Notes: generated by a model not told the origin, from the sequence alone. Shown: positions 6,344 through 14,732, counted from the stretch's first letter. The stretch is 49,952 nt of DNA from Zetaproteobacteria bacterium (GCA_003696765.1 RFFX01000079.1:1-49952); one strand, 5' to 3'. Program-made: numbers and translations.

Positions 6344-8350
6344 ATGGAGCTGATGACGACAGAGTCTGCACCCCAACCCGCAGCCGGCGGAGGGGCCGAT
6401 GCGACCGATCCCGTCGCGTCCTCCGGTGCCCCCCGGGAGGAGGCATCGGTCGCGGCGGCGGATGGTCGGGCGGATGGCACCCCGGCTGCGTCCGGCATGG
6501 ACGGGGAGATCGGCGGGGGAGATGGCCTCCCGCCGCAGGAGCCGTCGGAGGAGGCGGCATCCGCCGATGGCGCTGTCGCCGATCTCGGCCGGAGCGGAGG
6601 AGCGCCGCGCACCACGGCGACGGCGGCGCCCGAATCCGCGGCCGATGACGACGCGCATGAGGCGGATAGAGAAGAGGAGGAGGGGGGTGAGGAGGATGCC
6701 TTCCGCGCCCTGTTCGAGGAGTCGTTGCGTGTGCAGACGCCGCTCGATCGCGGCCGGCTGGTCGAGGGGGTGGTGGTCGGCTTCGACGGGGATCTGGTGA
6801 TCATCGACGTGGGTGCCAAGGGGGAGGGGGCGGTTCCGGCGGACGAGTTCTCCCGACTCGCTCTTCCCCTGCCCGAACGGGATGCCCGGGTCGAGGTGAT
6901 GATCACCGGCTTCGGTGCCGACGGGGTGCGCCTCTCCGTGCTCGAGGCGCACAAACAGCATCAGTGGGAACGGGTCGAGGCGGCGCTTGCCGACGGCGGG
7001 ACGGTGGAGGCGCGCGTGTTGCGCGCGGTCAAGGGGGGGTTCCGCGTCTCGATCGGCGGGCTGGAGGCCTTCATGCCCCGCTCGGAGGCCGACGTCAGCC
7101 GTTTCGTCCAGCCCGAAGCCCTGATCGGCAACCGCTATCCGGTGGCGGTGCTCGAGGCGAGCCGCAAGCCGGAGAATGTGGTCGTCTCCCACCGCCGCCC
7201 GCTGGAGGCGGAGCAGGCCGCCCGCCGGGCCCGTTTCTTCGCCGACCACAAGGTGGGGGACCGGGTTACCGGTGTGGTGCGGCGGTTGGTCGATTTCGGC
7301 GCCTTCGTCGATCTGGGCGGGGTCGATGCGCTGCTGCACGTCTCGGACATCGCCTGGCGGCGGCTCTCCCACCCCTCGGAGGCGCTGAGCCCGGGCCAGA
7401 CCATCACTGCGGAGATCCGCGCGCTCGACGCGGAGGCGGGTAAGGTCTCCATCTCGATGCGCGCACTACAGGAGGATCCATGGACCCGGGTCGCCGGCTC
7501 CTATGCCAGGGGGATGCGGGTGACCGGAACGGTACGCAAGCTGCTCGACTACGGGGCGGTGGTCGAGCTGGAGCCGGGGGTCGACGGGCTGATCCATCGC
7601 TCGGAGATGAGCTGGACCCGGCAGGACGTGAAGCCGTCGTCGCTTCTCTCCGAAGGGGATGTGGTCGATCTGGCGGTGCTCGACGTCGATGTGGAGAAGC
7701 GGCGTATCCGCTTGAGCATCAAGGAGGTGCTGGAGAACCCCTGGCAGGCGTGGCTGGCCGATCATCCGGTCGGCAGCAGGGTGCGCGGCCGGGTGAAGAA
7801 CATCACCGATTTCGGCTTCTTCGTCGGCTTGACCGAGGAACTGGACGGGCTGGTACACATCGGCAATTTGACCTGGAAGGGGGATGGTGCCGCCGCGCTC
7901 TCCGACTACCACAAGGGGCAGGAGGTGGAGTGCGTCGTGCTCGGCGTGGATGTCGAGCGGCAGAGAATCTCCCTGGGGATCAAGCAGTTGAGCGATGACC
8001 CCTTCGTGCTCTTCCTCGAAAGGGCGGGGGAGCGTGGCCGGGTGACCGGTCGGGTGGTCGAGGCCGCCGCCTGGGGTTATCTGCTGGAGGTGGCCGAAGG
8101 GGTGCGGGCGCGCCTTCCCCGGCGGGAGTTGCCAAAAGGTCAGGATCCCCTTGAAATTGGGACCGAGGTGGAGGCGAAGATCGTCGGTGTCGATCGCAAG
8201 CGGCGTGAAGTCGAGCTTTCGGTGCGGCAGTTGTTGCGCGATGAGGAGCGTGAGGCCATCCGCCACTACCGTTCCGTCCAGGAGTCGGACGAGACGCCGT
8301 CGCCACTGGCACTGGAGCTGCAGAGAAAGTTGAAAGGGAAGCTGCTGTAA
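6344..8350 (+). CDS. rpsA: 30S ribosomal protein S1
   Basis: The 668-residue protein carries six S1 (OB-fold) repeats from about residue 130 to 640. Typical motifs include VDFGAFVDLGGVDALLHVS, LDYGAVVELEPGVDGLIH and ITDFGFFVGLTEELDGLVH. S1 binds mRNA leaders on the 30S subunit and helps unfold them. The family is usually about 550-580 residues; this one has an extra N-terminal stretch of roughly 120 residues, rich in Ala, Gly, Asp and Glu and ending in a run of acidic residues. ATG 6344 is preferred: it sits in the element's direct repeat and has GGAGGTG ten bases upstream. ATG 6353 is the alternative. The cmk-rpsA-ihfB order is standard. Confidence 0.96.
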   Translation: MELMTTESAPQPAAGGGADATDPVASSGAPREEASVAAADGRADGTPAASGMDGEIGGGDGLPPQEPSEEAASADGAVADLGRSGGAPRTTATAAPESAADDDAHEADREEEEGGEEDAFRALFEESLRVQTPLDRGRLVEGVVVGFDGDLVIIDVGAKGEGAVPADEFSRLALPLPERDARVEVMITGFGADGVRLSVLEAHKQHQWERVEAALADGGTVEARVLRAVKGGFRVSIGGLEAFMPRSEADVSRFVQPEALIGNRYPVAVLEASRKPENVVVSHRRPLEAEQAARRARFFADHKVGDRVTGVVRRLVDFGAFVDLGGVDALLHVSDIAWRRLSHPSEALSPGQTITAEIRALDAEAGKVSISMRALQEDPWTRVAGSYARGMRVTGTVRKLLDYGAVVELEPGVDGLIHRSEMSWTRQDVKPSSLLSEGDVVDLAVLDVDVEKRRIRLSIKEVLENPWQAWLADHPVGSRVRGRVKNITDFGFFVGLTEELDGLVHIGNLTWKGDGAAALSDYHKGQEVECVVLGVDVERQRISLGIKQLSDDPFVLFLERAGERGRVTGRVVEAAAWGYLLEVAEGVRARLPRRELPKGQDPLEIGTEVEAKIVGVDRKRREVELSVRQLLRDEEREAIRHYRSVQESDETPSPLALELQRKLKGKLL

Positions 8351-8370
8351 GCGCGGCGCTCCTCAGCAGA

Positions 8371-8521
8371 ACGTTTGTAGCAAACCAACGTACGCGACCA
8401 AGAGGGTCGCGCGAATCCTGAGGTTGCGCATGCAACCGACGGATTTGTAAGGGGATCGAAGACCGCGCTCTTCGATCGCCGTCAAGCAAAACGTCCATGG
8501 ACGGGCGTTTTGCGGTCTGAT
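8371..8521 (+). repeat. Five-hairpin element, copy C (about 151 nt, diverged)
   Basis: This copy lies between rpsA and ihfB. Hairpin I is eroded (CGTTTG/CAAAC without a GCAA loop). Hairpin II is CGCGACC/GGGTCGCG and the inner arms of III are GGTTGC/GCAACC. Hairpin IV has GATCGAAGA/TCTTCGATC. Hairpin V is GCAAAACGTCC/GGGCGTTTTGC, with an A-T pair replaced by C-G relative to other copies. The likely direct repeats, CAGCAGA (8364-8370) and CAAGAGA (8522-8528), match at five of seven positions, so this insertion looks old. Confidence 0.8.
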
Positions 8522-8527
8522 CAAGAG

Positions 8528-8815
8528 ATGACGAAATCGGAACTGATCGCCAAGATCGCGGCGCAGAATCCCTCCTTGACCCGCAAGGAGTCGGAGCTGC
8601 TGGTCAACACCGTGCTCGATGCGATGGTCGAGGCGATGGCCTCGGGTGAAGGGGTGGAACTGCGCGGCTTCGGCAGCTTCACCCTGCGTCACCGCCGTGC
8701 GCGGCAGGGGCGCAATCCCAGGCTGGGTACCACGGTGGAGGTCGAGGCCAAGGTGGTGCCGCACTTCAAGCCGGGCAAGGCGTTGCGCGAGCGGGTAGCC
8801 GCCAGCGTCGCCTGA
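8528..8815 (+). CDS. ihfB: Integration host factor subunit beta
   Basis: This HU/IHF-family DNA-bending protein has 95 residues. It starts MTKSELI and contains ELRGFGSFTLRHR and the DNA-intercalating arm GRNPRLGTTV, then VPHFKPGKALRERV. It should pair with IHF-alpha, not in this window, to bend DNA at specific sites. The rpsA-ihfB order is typical of proteobacteria. ATG 8528 is preferred over an upstream in-frame GTG or ATG inside the element because it matches the family N-terminus. AAGAG lies directly before the start, too close for a good Shine-Dalgarno. Confidence 0.95.
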   Translation: MTKSELIAKIAAQNPSLTRKESELLVNTVLDAMVEAMASGEGVELRGFGSFTLRHRRARQGRNPRLGTTVEVEAKVVPHFKPGKALRERVAASVA

Positions 8816-8848
8816 CTGGCGAGCGCGCGATGCGCTGACCCTCCGCCG

Positions 8849-9142
8849 ATGAACTGGATCAACGCCCTGGTGGTCGCGCTTTTCAGTGCGGTTGCCACCA
8901 TTTTCGCTCTGGCCAACTCCGGCGAGGTCGCCATCGCCTTCACCGGCATCGGCGTCGGCCACAGTCCGCTCTACGTTCCGGTCTTCGCCGCCTTCGTTCT
9001 CGGCTATGTCGGCGGGGTGTTGTCTCTTGCCTTCTCCCGGCGCAAGCACAAGCGGCGCATTCTGGAGTTGGAGGCGGAGAACCGGCAGCTGCACAGCGAG
9101 GTGGAGAACCTGCGCAACATCCCCCTGCAAGAAGAGTTGTAG
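8849..9142 (+). CDS. lapA: LapA, LPS assembly protein A domain (DUF1049) membrane protein
   Basis: This 97-residue inner-membrane protein has two hydrophobic segments (about 5-25 and 42-65). A basic patch, SRRKHKRR, follows, then a short C-terminal coiled coil (LELEAENRQLHSEVENL). This is the LapA/YciS architecture. LapA works with LapB to control LPS synthesis through FtsH-dependent turnover of LpxC. The gene directly precedes lapB, as in many gammaproteobacteria. Confidence 0.88.
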   Translation: MNWINALVVALFSAVATIFALANSGEVAIAFTGIGVGHSPLYVPVFAAFVLGYVGGVLSLAFSRRKHKRRILELEAENRQLHSEVENLRNIPLQEEL

Positions 9143-9189
9143 GTGGGGCATCCCGCACCGGGCGCAGCGGGCCGGGGGGGGCGCGGCGG

Positions 9190-10362
9190 ATGAGCGGATC
9201 GGCCCTCCTGATCCTGCTTCTCACCGTGGCGGTGGCCGCGGTCGGCTGGTGGGCATGGCAGCAGAGCGAGCAGGAGCAGAGCAGACCGGAGCGAGAGCCC
9301 GACGACGCCCGGGTGGTGCCGCTGTTGCGCGGCATCAACTACCTCCTTTCCGATCAGACCGACCGCGCCCTGCAGGAGATGGTGCAGGTGGCGCGGCTGC
9401 GCTCGGATGCCATCGACGTCTACATGGCGCTGGGCGAGATGTTCCGCGGCAACGGCGAGATCGGCCGTGCGGTGCGCATCCACCAGAACCTGCTGGCCCG
9501 GCCCGATATCACCCCCGGGCAGGAGCTGGAGGCGCACTACGCGCTGGGTCGCGATTTCCATACCGGTGGGCTGCTCGACCGGGCGCTGCGCCAGTACGAC
9601 AAGGCGCTGGCCATCGCGCCGGACCATCTTCCGTCGCTGGAGGCGTCGCTGCGCATCCGCGAGCAGGGCAAGGAGTGGCTCAAGGCCGAGGAGCTGCTCT
9701 GTCGGATCGAGCGCATCCGCGGTGAGGACGCCCGCTTCCACCGCGCCTTTCTCTACGCCGAGGAGGCGCGCCGCTGCCTCCATGACGAGGGGGATGAGGC
9801 GCAGGCCCGCCACTTCGCCGACCGGGCGATCGATCTCGACCAGGGGTGCGCCTCCGCCCGGCTGGTGATGCTCGAGCTGCTGCTTCGGCGCGACGCCGAC
9901 TGGCCGGAAATGGAGGGGGTGTTGCGCGGTTTGTGGCAGCACTGCCCGCACCACGCCATGGAGGCGGTACCGCTCTTGTTGCGCCAGGAACGGCACCGGG
10001 AGGAGATCGAATCCTTCCTGCTCGCAGTGTGGCGGGCGCGGCGCGACGAGGGGATGATGCTCACCTGGCTGGAGCAGCTCCATGAGGCCGGCCGTGACGA
10101 CGATCTCCGCCGCCTGATCGGAGCGGTCGGCTTCGTGCCCGATTCGTTGCGTGGCGATCTTCGGCTGTTGGCGTTGGGATGCGGCGCGGCGGGGTCGGAC
10201 GTGCCGGACGGGCGGCTCGTCGCCCGGGCGCGCCGATGGCGGCAGCAGGTGAAGGATTTCTGCTGCTCCGAGTGCGGTGTGGAGGTGCGGGAGATGCGTT
10301 GGCAGTGTCCGCAGTGCCATCAATGGGGGACGATGCGGCCGATCCAGGTGGTGCGGTTGTGA
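9190..10362 (+). CDS. lapB: LapB, TPR-repeat LPS assembly/regulatory protein with rubredoxin-like C-terminus
   Basis: The 390-residue protein has an N-terminal membrane anchor (about residues 4-21) and then TPR helices across most of its length (for example the block around LDRALRQYDKALAIAPDHLP). The C-terminal metal-binding module has CSECG and CPQC pairs, matching LapB/YciM. LapB links LPS synthesis to LpxC degradation by FtsH. The start is ATG. The stop TGA overlaps the pyrF GTG. The lapA-lapB-pyrF order supports the call. Confidence 0.92.
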   Translation: MSGSALLILLLTVAVAAVGWWAWQQSEQEQSRPEREPDDARVVPLLRGINYLLSDQTDRALQEMVQVARLRSDAIDVYMALGEMFRGNGEIGRAVRIHQNLLARPDITPGQELEAHYALGRDFHTGGLLDRALRQYDKALAIAPDHLPSLEASLRIREQGKEWLKAEELLCRIERIRGEDARFHRAFLYAEEARRCLHDEGDEAQARHFADRAIDLDQGCASARLVMLELLLRRDADWPEMEGVLRGLWQHCPHHAMEAVPLLLRQERHREEIESFLLAVWRARRDEGMMLTWLEQLHEAGRDDDLRRLIGAVGFVPDSLRGDLRLLALGCGAAGSDVPDGRLVARARRWRQQVKDFCCSECGVEVREMRWQCPQCHQWGTMRPIQVVRL

Positions 10363-11063
10363 CCGACGCCGGTGGTCTCGGAGGGGCGGCTTCCCGTCTG
10401 ATGGTGGCGCTCGATCTGCCCGATGGTGCGGAGGCACGGGCGATGTGTGACCAGTTGGAGGGGGTCGTCGGTTGGTTCAAGGTGGGGCTGCGTCTCTTCG
10501 TCGGTGAAGGGCCGGGCCTGGTGCGCGCGCTGCGGCGGCGAGGGCGGATCTTCCTCGACCTCAAGTTCCACGACATCCCCAACACCGTGGCGCAGGCGGT
10601 GGAGCAGGCCGGTGCACTCGGCGTGGCGATGGTCAACGTTCATGCCGCGGGCGGGCCGAAGATGCTGCGTGCGGCGGCGGATGCCGCCGCCTCCTTCCCC
10701 GGGATGCGGCTGATCGCGGTGACGGTGCTCACCAGCGAGAACATGCCGCCCGAGCGGGCGCGGGCGCTGGCGGTGGAGCGGGCGCGGATCAGCCGGGATG
10801 CGGGGCTGCACGGGGTGGTGTGCAGTGCGCACGAGGCAGCGGCGGTCAAGCGGGCGTGTGGTGCGGGGTTCCTCACCGTGACACCGGGCATCCGCATGCC
10901 GGGGGAAGCGCGGCAGGATCAGGCGCGTGTGGCCGATCCCGCCGCCGCCATCGCCGCCGGGGCCGACTATCTGGTGGTCGGCCGCCCGATTCTTCAGGCG
11001 GACGACCCCCGTGCGGCTGCGGAGGCGGTGCTGGCGGCGATGGTTGGCGGTGGAGCGGGCTGA
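10359..11063 (+). CDS. pyrF: PyrF, orotidine 5'-phosphate decarboxylase
   Basis: The TIM-barrel OMP decarboxylase has 234 residues. MVALDLPDG is near the N-terminus. The catalytic LDLKFHDIPNTV carries the Asp-Lys charge network, and GLHGVVCS, TPGIRMPG and VVGRPI (phosphate binding) follow. It makes UMP in pyrimidine synthesis. The start is GTG 10359 in a GTGA overlap with lapB; the later in-frame ATG at 10401 would cut into the family N-terminus. The last codons overlap the next gene by 14 bases. Confidence 0.95.
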   Translation: MTDAGGLGGAASRLMVALDLPDGAEARAMCDQLEGVVGWFKVGLRLFVGEGPGLVRALRRRGRIFLDLKFHDIPNTVAQAVEQAGALGVAMVNVHAAGGPKMLRAAADAAASFPGMRLIAVTVLTSENMPPERARALAVERARISRDAGLHGVVCSAHEAAAVKRACGAGFLTVTPGIRMPGEARQDQARVADPAAAIAAGADYLVVGRPILQADDPRAAAEAVLAAMVGGGAG

Positions 11064-11406
11064 AGGCGGCTTCACCCTGATCGAGGTGCTGGTGGCGATG
11101 GTGATCGTGGCCACCGCGCTGGTCGCCATGGTCGGCCGGCTGGGGGCGTCGAGCGATGTGCAGCGCACCTTGGCGCTCCATACCCTGATGCTTGATGTGG
11201 CGCTCAACCGGATCGAGCGGCAACGGCTGCAGAAGACGGTCAGCGGAGATGAGCGCGACGGAACGGTCGAGGCCGGCGGCGTGACGCTTGCGTGGCGGCT
11301 GTGGAGCGAGAAGACGGAGATGGACGGCTTCCTGCGACAGAACGTGGCGGTGCGCGCCCCGGGTGAGCCGGAGCTGCGTCTCTTCCTCTATCGCGGGGTG
11401 GAGTGA
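11050..11406 (+). CDS. GspI-like type II secretion minor pseudopilin
   Basis: The 118-residue protein begins with a very short prepilin leader (VERAEGG). The cleavage motif follows: Gly then FTLIEVLVAM, with Glu at +5 of the mature protein, and a hydrophobic helix of about 20 residues. MLDVALNRIERQRLQ then resembles the conserved segment of GspI. Prepilin peptidase would process it. The start is GTG 11050, or TTG 11044, inside pyrF. No other secretion gene is nearby. The stop lies in one arm of a GGAGTG direct repeat around a deleted element; before insertion the gene would have ended one codon later in a GTGA overlap with valS. Confidence 0.7.
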   Translation: MERAEGGFTLIEVLVAMVIVATALVAMVGRLGASSDVQRTLALHTLMLDVALNRIERQRLQKTVSGDERDGTVEAGGVTLAWRLWSEKTEMDGFLRQNVAVRAPGEPELRLFLYRGVE

Positions 11407-11464
11407 GGCCAACGCGAGGGGGCGTCCGCCCGGCAGAGGGACGTGTTGCGATTCGATCAAATCA
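11406..11464 (+). repeat. Five-hairpin element, internally deleted remnant J (59 nt)
   Basis: The right end, GGACGTGTTGCGATTCGATC, matches the right ends of full copies (E has GGACGTGTTGCGG; H1 has GCGATTCGAT). It is flanked by GGAGTG at 11400-11405 and 11465-11470. The left part is not recognisable and most hairpins are gone. Like the full copies it sits exactly between a stop (gspI-like gene) and a start (valS). Confidence 0.6.
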
Positions 11465-11470
11465 GGAGTG

Positions 11471-14134
11471 GTGAATAGCGTGACGGAGCTGGAGAAACAG
11501 TACGATCCCGCAGCGCTGGAGGAGGCGGTGGCCGAGGCGTGGCTCGAGTCCGATGCACTGGCGCCGAGGCCGGCCGAGGAGGCCTACTGCATCGTCATTC
11601 CGCCGCCCAACGTCACCGGCAGCCTGCACATGGGCCACGCCTTCACCTTCACCCTGCAGGATGCGCTGATCCGCTGGCAGCGGATGCAGGGCAAATCGAC
11701 CCTGTGGCAACCCGGCACCGACCACGCCGGCATCGCCACCCAGATGGTGGTCGAGCGGCTGCTCGACGCCGAGGGAGTCCGGCGCCGCGATCTGGGGCGG
11801 GAGCGGTTTCTCGACCGGGTCTGGCGGTGGAAGGAGGAGTCGGGCGGGACCATCGTGCGTCAGCTCAAGCGGTTGGGGGCGAGCTGCGACTGGTCGCGCG
11901 AGCGCTTCACCATGGACGAAGGGCTCTCCCGGGCGGTGCGCGAGGTCTTCGTCCGCCTCTACGAGGAGGGGTTGATCTATCGAGGCAAGCGGCTGGTCAA
12001 CTGGGATCCGGTGCTGGAGACGGCGGTCTCCGATCTCGAGGTGGTGCACGAGGAGGTGGAGGGTCACCTTTGGTACATCCGCTATCCGCTCATCGACGAT
12101 CCCGGCCGCCATCTCGTCGTCGCCACCACCCGGCCCGAGACCATGTTCGGCGATGCGGCGGTGGCGGTCCATCCCGAGGATGAACGCTACCGCGATCTGA
12201 TCGGTCGGCGGGTGCGGCTGCCACAGACCGACCGTACCATCCCGGTGATCGCCGATGCCTATGTTGATCGGGAGTTCGGCACCGGCTGCGTCAAGATCAC
12301 CCCGGCGCACGATTTCAACGACTACGAGGTGGGTCGGCGGCACGACCTGCCGATGATCAACATCCTCACCCCGCGCGCCCACCTCTCCGATTGCGAGGCG
12401 GTGCCGGAGCGCTACCGCGGGCTGGACCGCTACGAGGCGCGCGAGCGGCTGGTGGCCGATCTCGATGCGGCCGGCCTGATGTACAAGATCGAGAAGCACA
12501 CCCACCAGGTCGGCTACGGCGACCGGTCGCACGCGGTGCTGGAGCCCTACCTGACCGATCAGTGGTTCGTCGAGATCAAGCCGCTGGCCGAGCCGGCCAT
12601 CCGCGCGGTGGAGGAGGGGGCGATCCGCTTCGTGCCGCGCCACTGGGAGAAGACCTATTTCGAGTGGATGCGCAACATCCAGGACTGGTGCATCTCGCGC
12701 CAGTTGTGGTGGGGCCACCGCATCCCCGCCTGGTATTGCGCCGACTGCGACCACATCACCGTGGCGCGCGAGACGCCGGAGGTATGCGGCGGATGCGGCG
12801 GTGGCGCTATCCGGCAGGACGAGGATGTGCTCGATACCTGGTTCTCTTCCGCGCTCTGGCCCTTCTCCACCCTCGGCTGGCCGCAGCAGAGCGATGATCT
12901 GGCGCGCTTCTATCCGACCAATGTGCTGGTTACCGGGTTCGACATCATCTTCTTCTGGGTGGCGCGGATGATCATGATGGGGCTGAAGTTCACCGGCCAG
13001 GTGCCCTTCCGCGACGTCTACATCCACGCCCTGATTCGCGACGCCCAGGGGCAGAAGATGAGCAAGTCGAAGGGCAATGTGATCGATCCGCTGGTGATGG
13101 TGGAGAAGTACGGCGCCGACGCGCTGCGCTTCACCCTGGCCCACATGGCCACCCCCGGCCGCGACGTGAAGCTGGACGAGGCGCGCATCGAATCGAACCG
13201 CAACTTCATGAACAAGATCTGGAACGCCGCCCGCTTCGTCTTCATGAACCGGGGCGCGGCAGGTGTGGATTCCACCGTGGAGCCGCGGCTGTTGGCCAAC
13301 CGCTGGGTGCTCGACGCGCTCGAGTCGTGCCGCCGTGACGTGGAGCAGGCACTGGCCGGCTACCGCTTCAACGATGCCGCATCCAGCCTCTACGGCTTCA
13401 TCTGGGGCAGTTATTGCGACTGGTTCGTCGAGGCGGCCAAGGTGGCCCTTTACGGCGACGATCCGGAGGCGAAGCGGGAGACGCAGGTGGTGATGCTCAC
13501 CGCCCTCGACGGATGGCTGAGGCTGCTCCATCCGATCTGCCCCTTCATCACCGAGGTGCTGTGGCGGCGGCTGCACGGCCGCGAGGAGGGGCTGCTCATC
13601 GCTGCGGCGTGGCCCGCACCCCTGCGGGAGGATCGGCAGGCGCGGGAAGAGATGGAGCGGGTGATGGCGGTGGTGACGGCGATCCGCTCGATCCGTGGTG
13701 CGATGAACATCGCGCCGGGCAGGAGGATCGCGGCGGCGATCGCCGCCGACGGGGAGGTGCGCACGGAACTGCAGCGGCAGGAGGCGTTGATCCGTGCCCT
13801 GGCCCGGCTGGAGCGGATCGACTGGCTCGATGGGGCAGCCGGGCTGGAGGAAGCGGCGGTCGCCCCGCTGCCGTTCGCCCGCGTGCTGGTGCCGCTGGCC
13901 GGCCTGGTCGATCTCGCCGGGGAGCGGGCCCGGCTGGAGAAGGCATTGGAGCGGCTCGGGAAGGAGATGGGCAAGCTGGAGGGGAAGTTGGCCAATCCGG
14001 CGTTCCGCCGGAACGCCCCGGAGGCGGTGGTGGCCAAGGTGGAGGCGGAGCTGACCCGCGTACGGGTGCGCCGCGACGAGCTGACCGCCGCACTCGATCG
14101 TCTGCAGCGGATCACGGAGGGCGGGGAGGAATGA
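11471..14134 (+). CDS. valS: Valyl-tRNA synthetase
   Basis: The class I synthetase has 887 residues, within the family range. The HIGH-type motif PPPNVTGSLHMGH is near residue 47 and KMSKSKGNVIDP near residue 525. The editing domain with TTRPETMFGDAAVAVHP lies between them. The C-terminal anticodon-binding domain ends in the ValS coiled coil (LEKALERLGKEMGKLEGKL). It charges tRNA-Val and edits mischarged Thr. GTG 11471 has AGGAG four bases upstream and, before element insertion, would have overlapped the gspI stop; GTG 11480 is possible. The stop TGA lies inside the direct repeat of element D. Confidence 0.96.
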   Translation: MNSVTELEKQYDPAALEEAVAEAWLESDALAPRPAEEAYCIVIPPPNVTGSLHMGHAFTFTLQDALIRWQRMQGKSTLWQPGTDHAGIATQMVVERLLDAEGVRRRDLGRERFLDRVWRWKEESGGTIVRQLKRLGASCDWSRERFTMDEGLSRAVREVFVRLYEEGLIYRGKRLVNWDPVLETAVSDLEVVHEEVEGHLWYIRYPLIDDPGRHLVVATTRPETMFGDAAVAVHPEDERYRDLIGRRVRLPQTDRTIPVIADAYVDREFGTGCVKITPAHDFNDYEVGRRHDLPMINILTPRAHLSDCEAVPERYRGLDRYEARERLVADLDAAGLMYKIEKHTHQVGYGDRSHAVLEPYLTDQWFVEIKPLAEPAIRAVEEGAIRFVPRHWEKTYFEWMRNIQDWCISRQLWWGHRIPAWYCADCDHITVARETPEVCGGCGGGAIRQDEDVLDTWFSSALWPFSTLGWPQQSDDLARFYPTNVLVTGFDIIFFWVARMIMMGLKFTGQVPFRDVYIHALIRDAQGQKMSKSKGNVIDPLVMVEKYGADALRFTLAHMATPGRDVKLDEARIESNRNFMNKIWNAARFVFMNRGAAGVDSTVEPRLLANRWVLDALESCRRDVEQALAGYRFNDAASSLYGFIWGSYCDWFVEAAKVALYGDDPEAKRETQVVMLTALDGWLRLLHPICPFITEVLWRRLHGREEGLLIAAAWPAPLREDRQAREEMERVMAVVTAIRSIRGAMNIAPGRRIAAAIAADGEVRTELQRQEALIRALARLERIDWLDGAAGLEEAAVAPLPFARVLVPLAGLVDLAGERARLEKALERLGKEMGKLEGKLANPAFRRNAPEAVVAKVEAELTRVRVRRDELTAALDRLQRITEGGEE

Positions 14135-14288
14135 CGACTTCGCAAGAAGTCGGCATCCGCGGCCAGGACGGCCGCGCAAAACGGGAGCGTGTGCATGCAA
14201 GCCACTGTCTTGTAAGGGGATCGAAGATCGCGCTCTTCGATCCCTGTCAAGCAAAAAGTCCACGGACGGGCTTTTTTGCGATGGAATC
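14135..14288 (+). repeat. Five-hairpin element, copy D (154 nt)
   Basis: A full-length copy is flanked by perfect 8-bp direct repeats AGGAATGA (14127-14134 and 14289-14296). The left repeat contains the valS stop; the right one contains the ATG of the small ORF at 14293. Hairpin I is GACTTC-GCAA-GAAGTC. With an 8-bp repeat the period is 162 nt, so the frame opened by the left ATG (14131) runs unbroken through the element into the small ORF, giving a possible 96-residue product ending at 14421. Confidence 0.9.
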
Positions 14289-14292
14289 AGGA

Positions 14293-14421
14293 ATGAGCGC
14301 TCCGGTGGGACACCGTCTGCCGCCGGGGGAGCGCGAGCGGATCCATCGCCCGCCCGCGCGGGTCCCGGATCGGGCGCGGTACCGCCGCGAAGAAGGGCGG
14401 AAGTTCAGGGAGGTGGGATGA
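14293..14421 (+). CDS. Small hypothetical basic protein (42 aa)
   Basis: This short ORF begins at the ATG in the right-hand direct repeat of element D. Its TGA (14419-14421) overlaps the ATG of the DUF3467 gene. Composition is rich in Arg, Pro and Glu (ERERIHRPPARVPDRARYRR). Without the element, its ATG would overlap the valS stop as ATGA, the junction type used across this operon, which is the main reason to take it as real. The frame is open back to ATG 14131 through the element. I recognise no family. Confidence 0.4.
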   Translation: MSAPVGHRLPPGERERIHRPPARVPDRARYRREEGRKFREVG

Positions 14422-14732
14422 TGGAACGGGATGAGACACAGAGGGCGGAGGGGGGAGAGCAGCAGGTGCAGATCCATCTGCCGCCCGAGGTGCAGCGCGG
14501 GGTCTACGCCAACCAGACCCATGTGGGGCATACCCGTGAGGAGTTCATCCTCGACTTCATCCTCACCACCCCACCGGCCGGTGTGGTCAATGCGCGGGTG
14601 ATCCTCTCCCCGCAGCACGCCCGTCGGCTGCTGGCCGTGTTGCAGGACGGAATCCACCGCTACGAACAGCAGTTCGGCCCCATCGAGCAGGGGGAGCGCC
14701 TCATCCCCCCGCCCGATCCGGTGCGGCACTGA
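14418..14732 (+). CDS. DUF3467 family protein
   Basis: The 104-residue protein matches the DUF3467 pattern: YANQTHVGHTREEFILDF, then VVNARVILSPQHARRLLAVL, then YEQQFGPI. The family is small, widespread and of unknown function. ATG 14418 overlaps the previous stop; ATG 14421 is the next codon and has slightly better spacing from GGGAGG. The stop lies in the CACTGATG direct repeat of element E. Confidence 0.8.
   Translation: MMERDETQRAEGGEQQVQIHLPPEVQRGVYANQTHVGHTREEFILDFILTTPPAGVVNARVILSPQHARRLLAVLQDGIHRYEQQFGPIEQGERLIPPPDPVRH

Noticed and set aside
11462-14263. Very long open frame (over 900 codons) on the minus strand opposite valS
   Set aside because: It is antisense to clear ValS motifs, has no recognisable domain and is expected from GC-rich codon bias.
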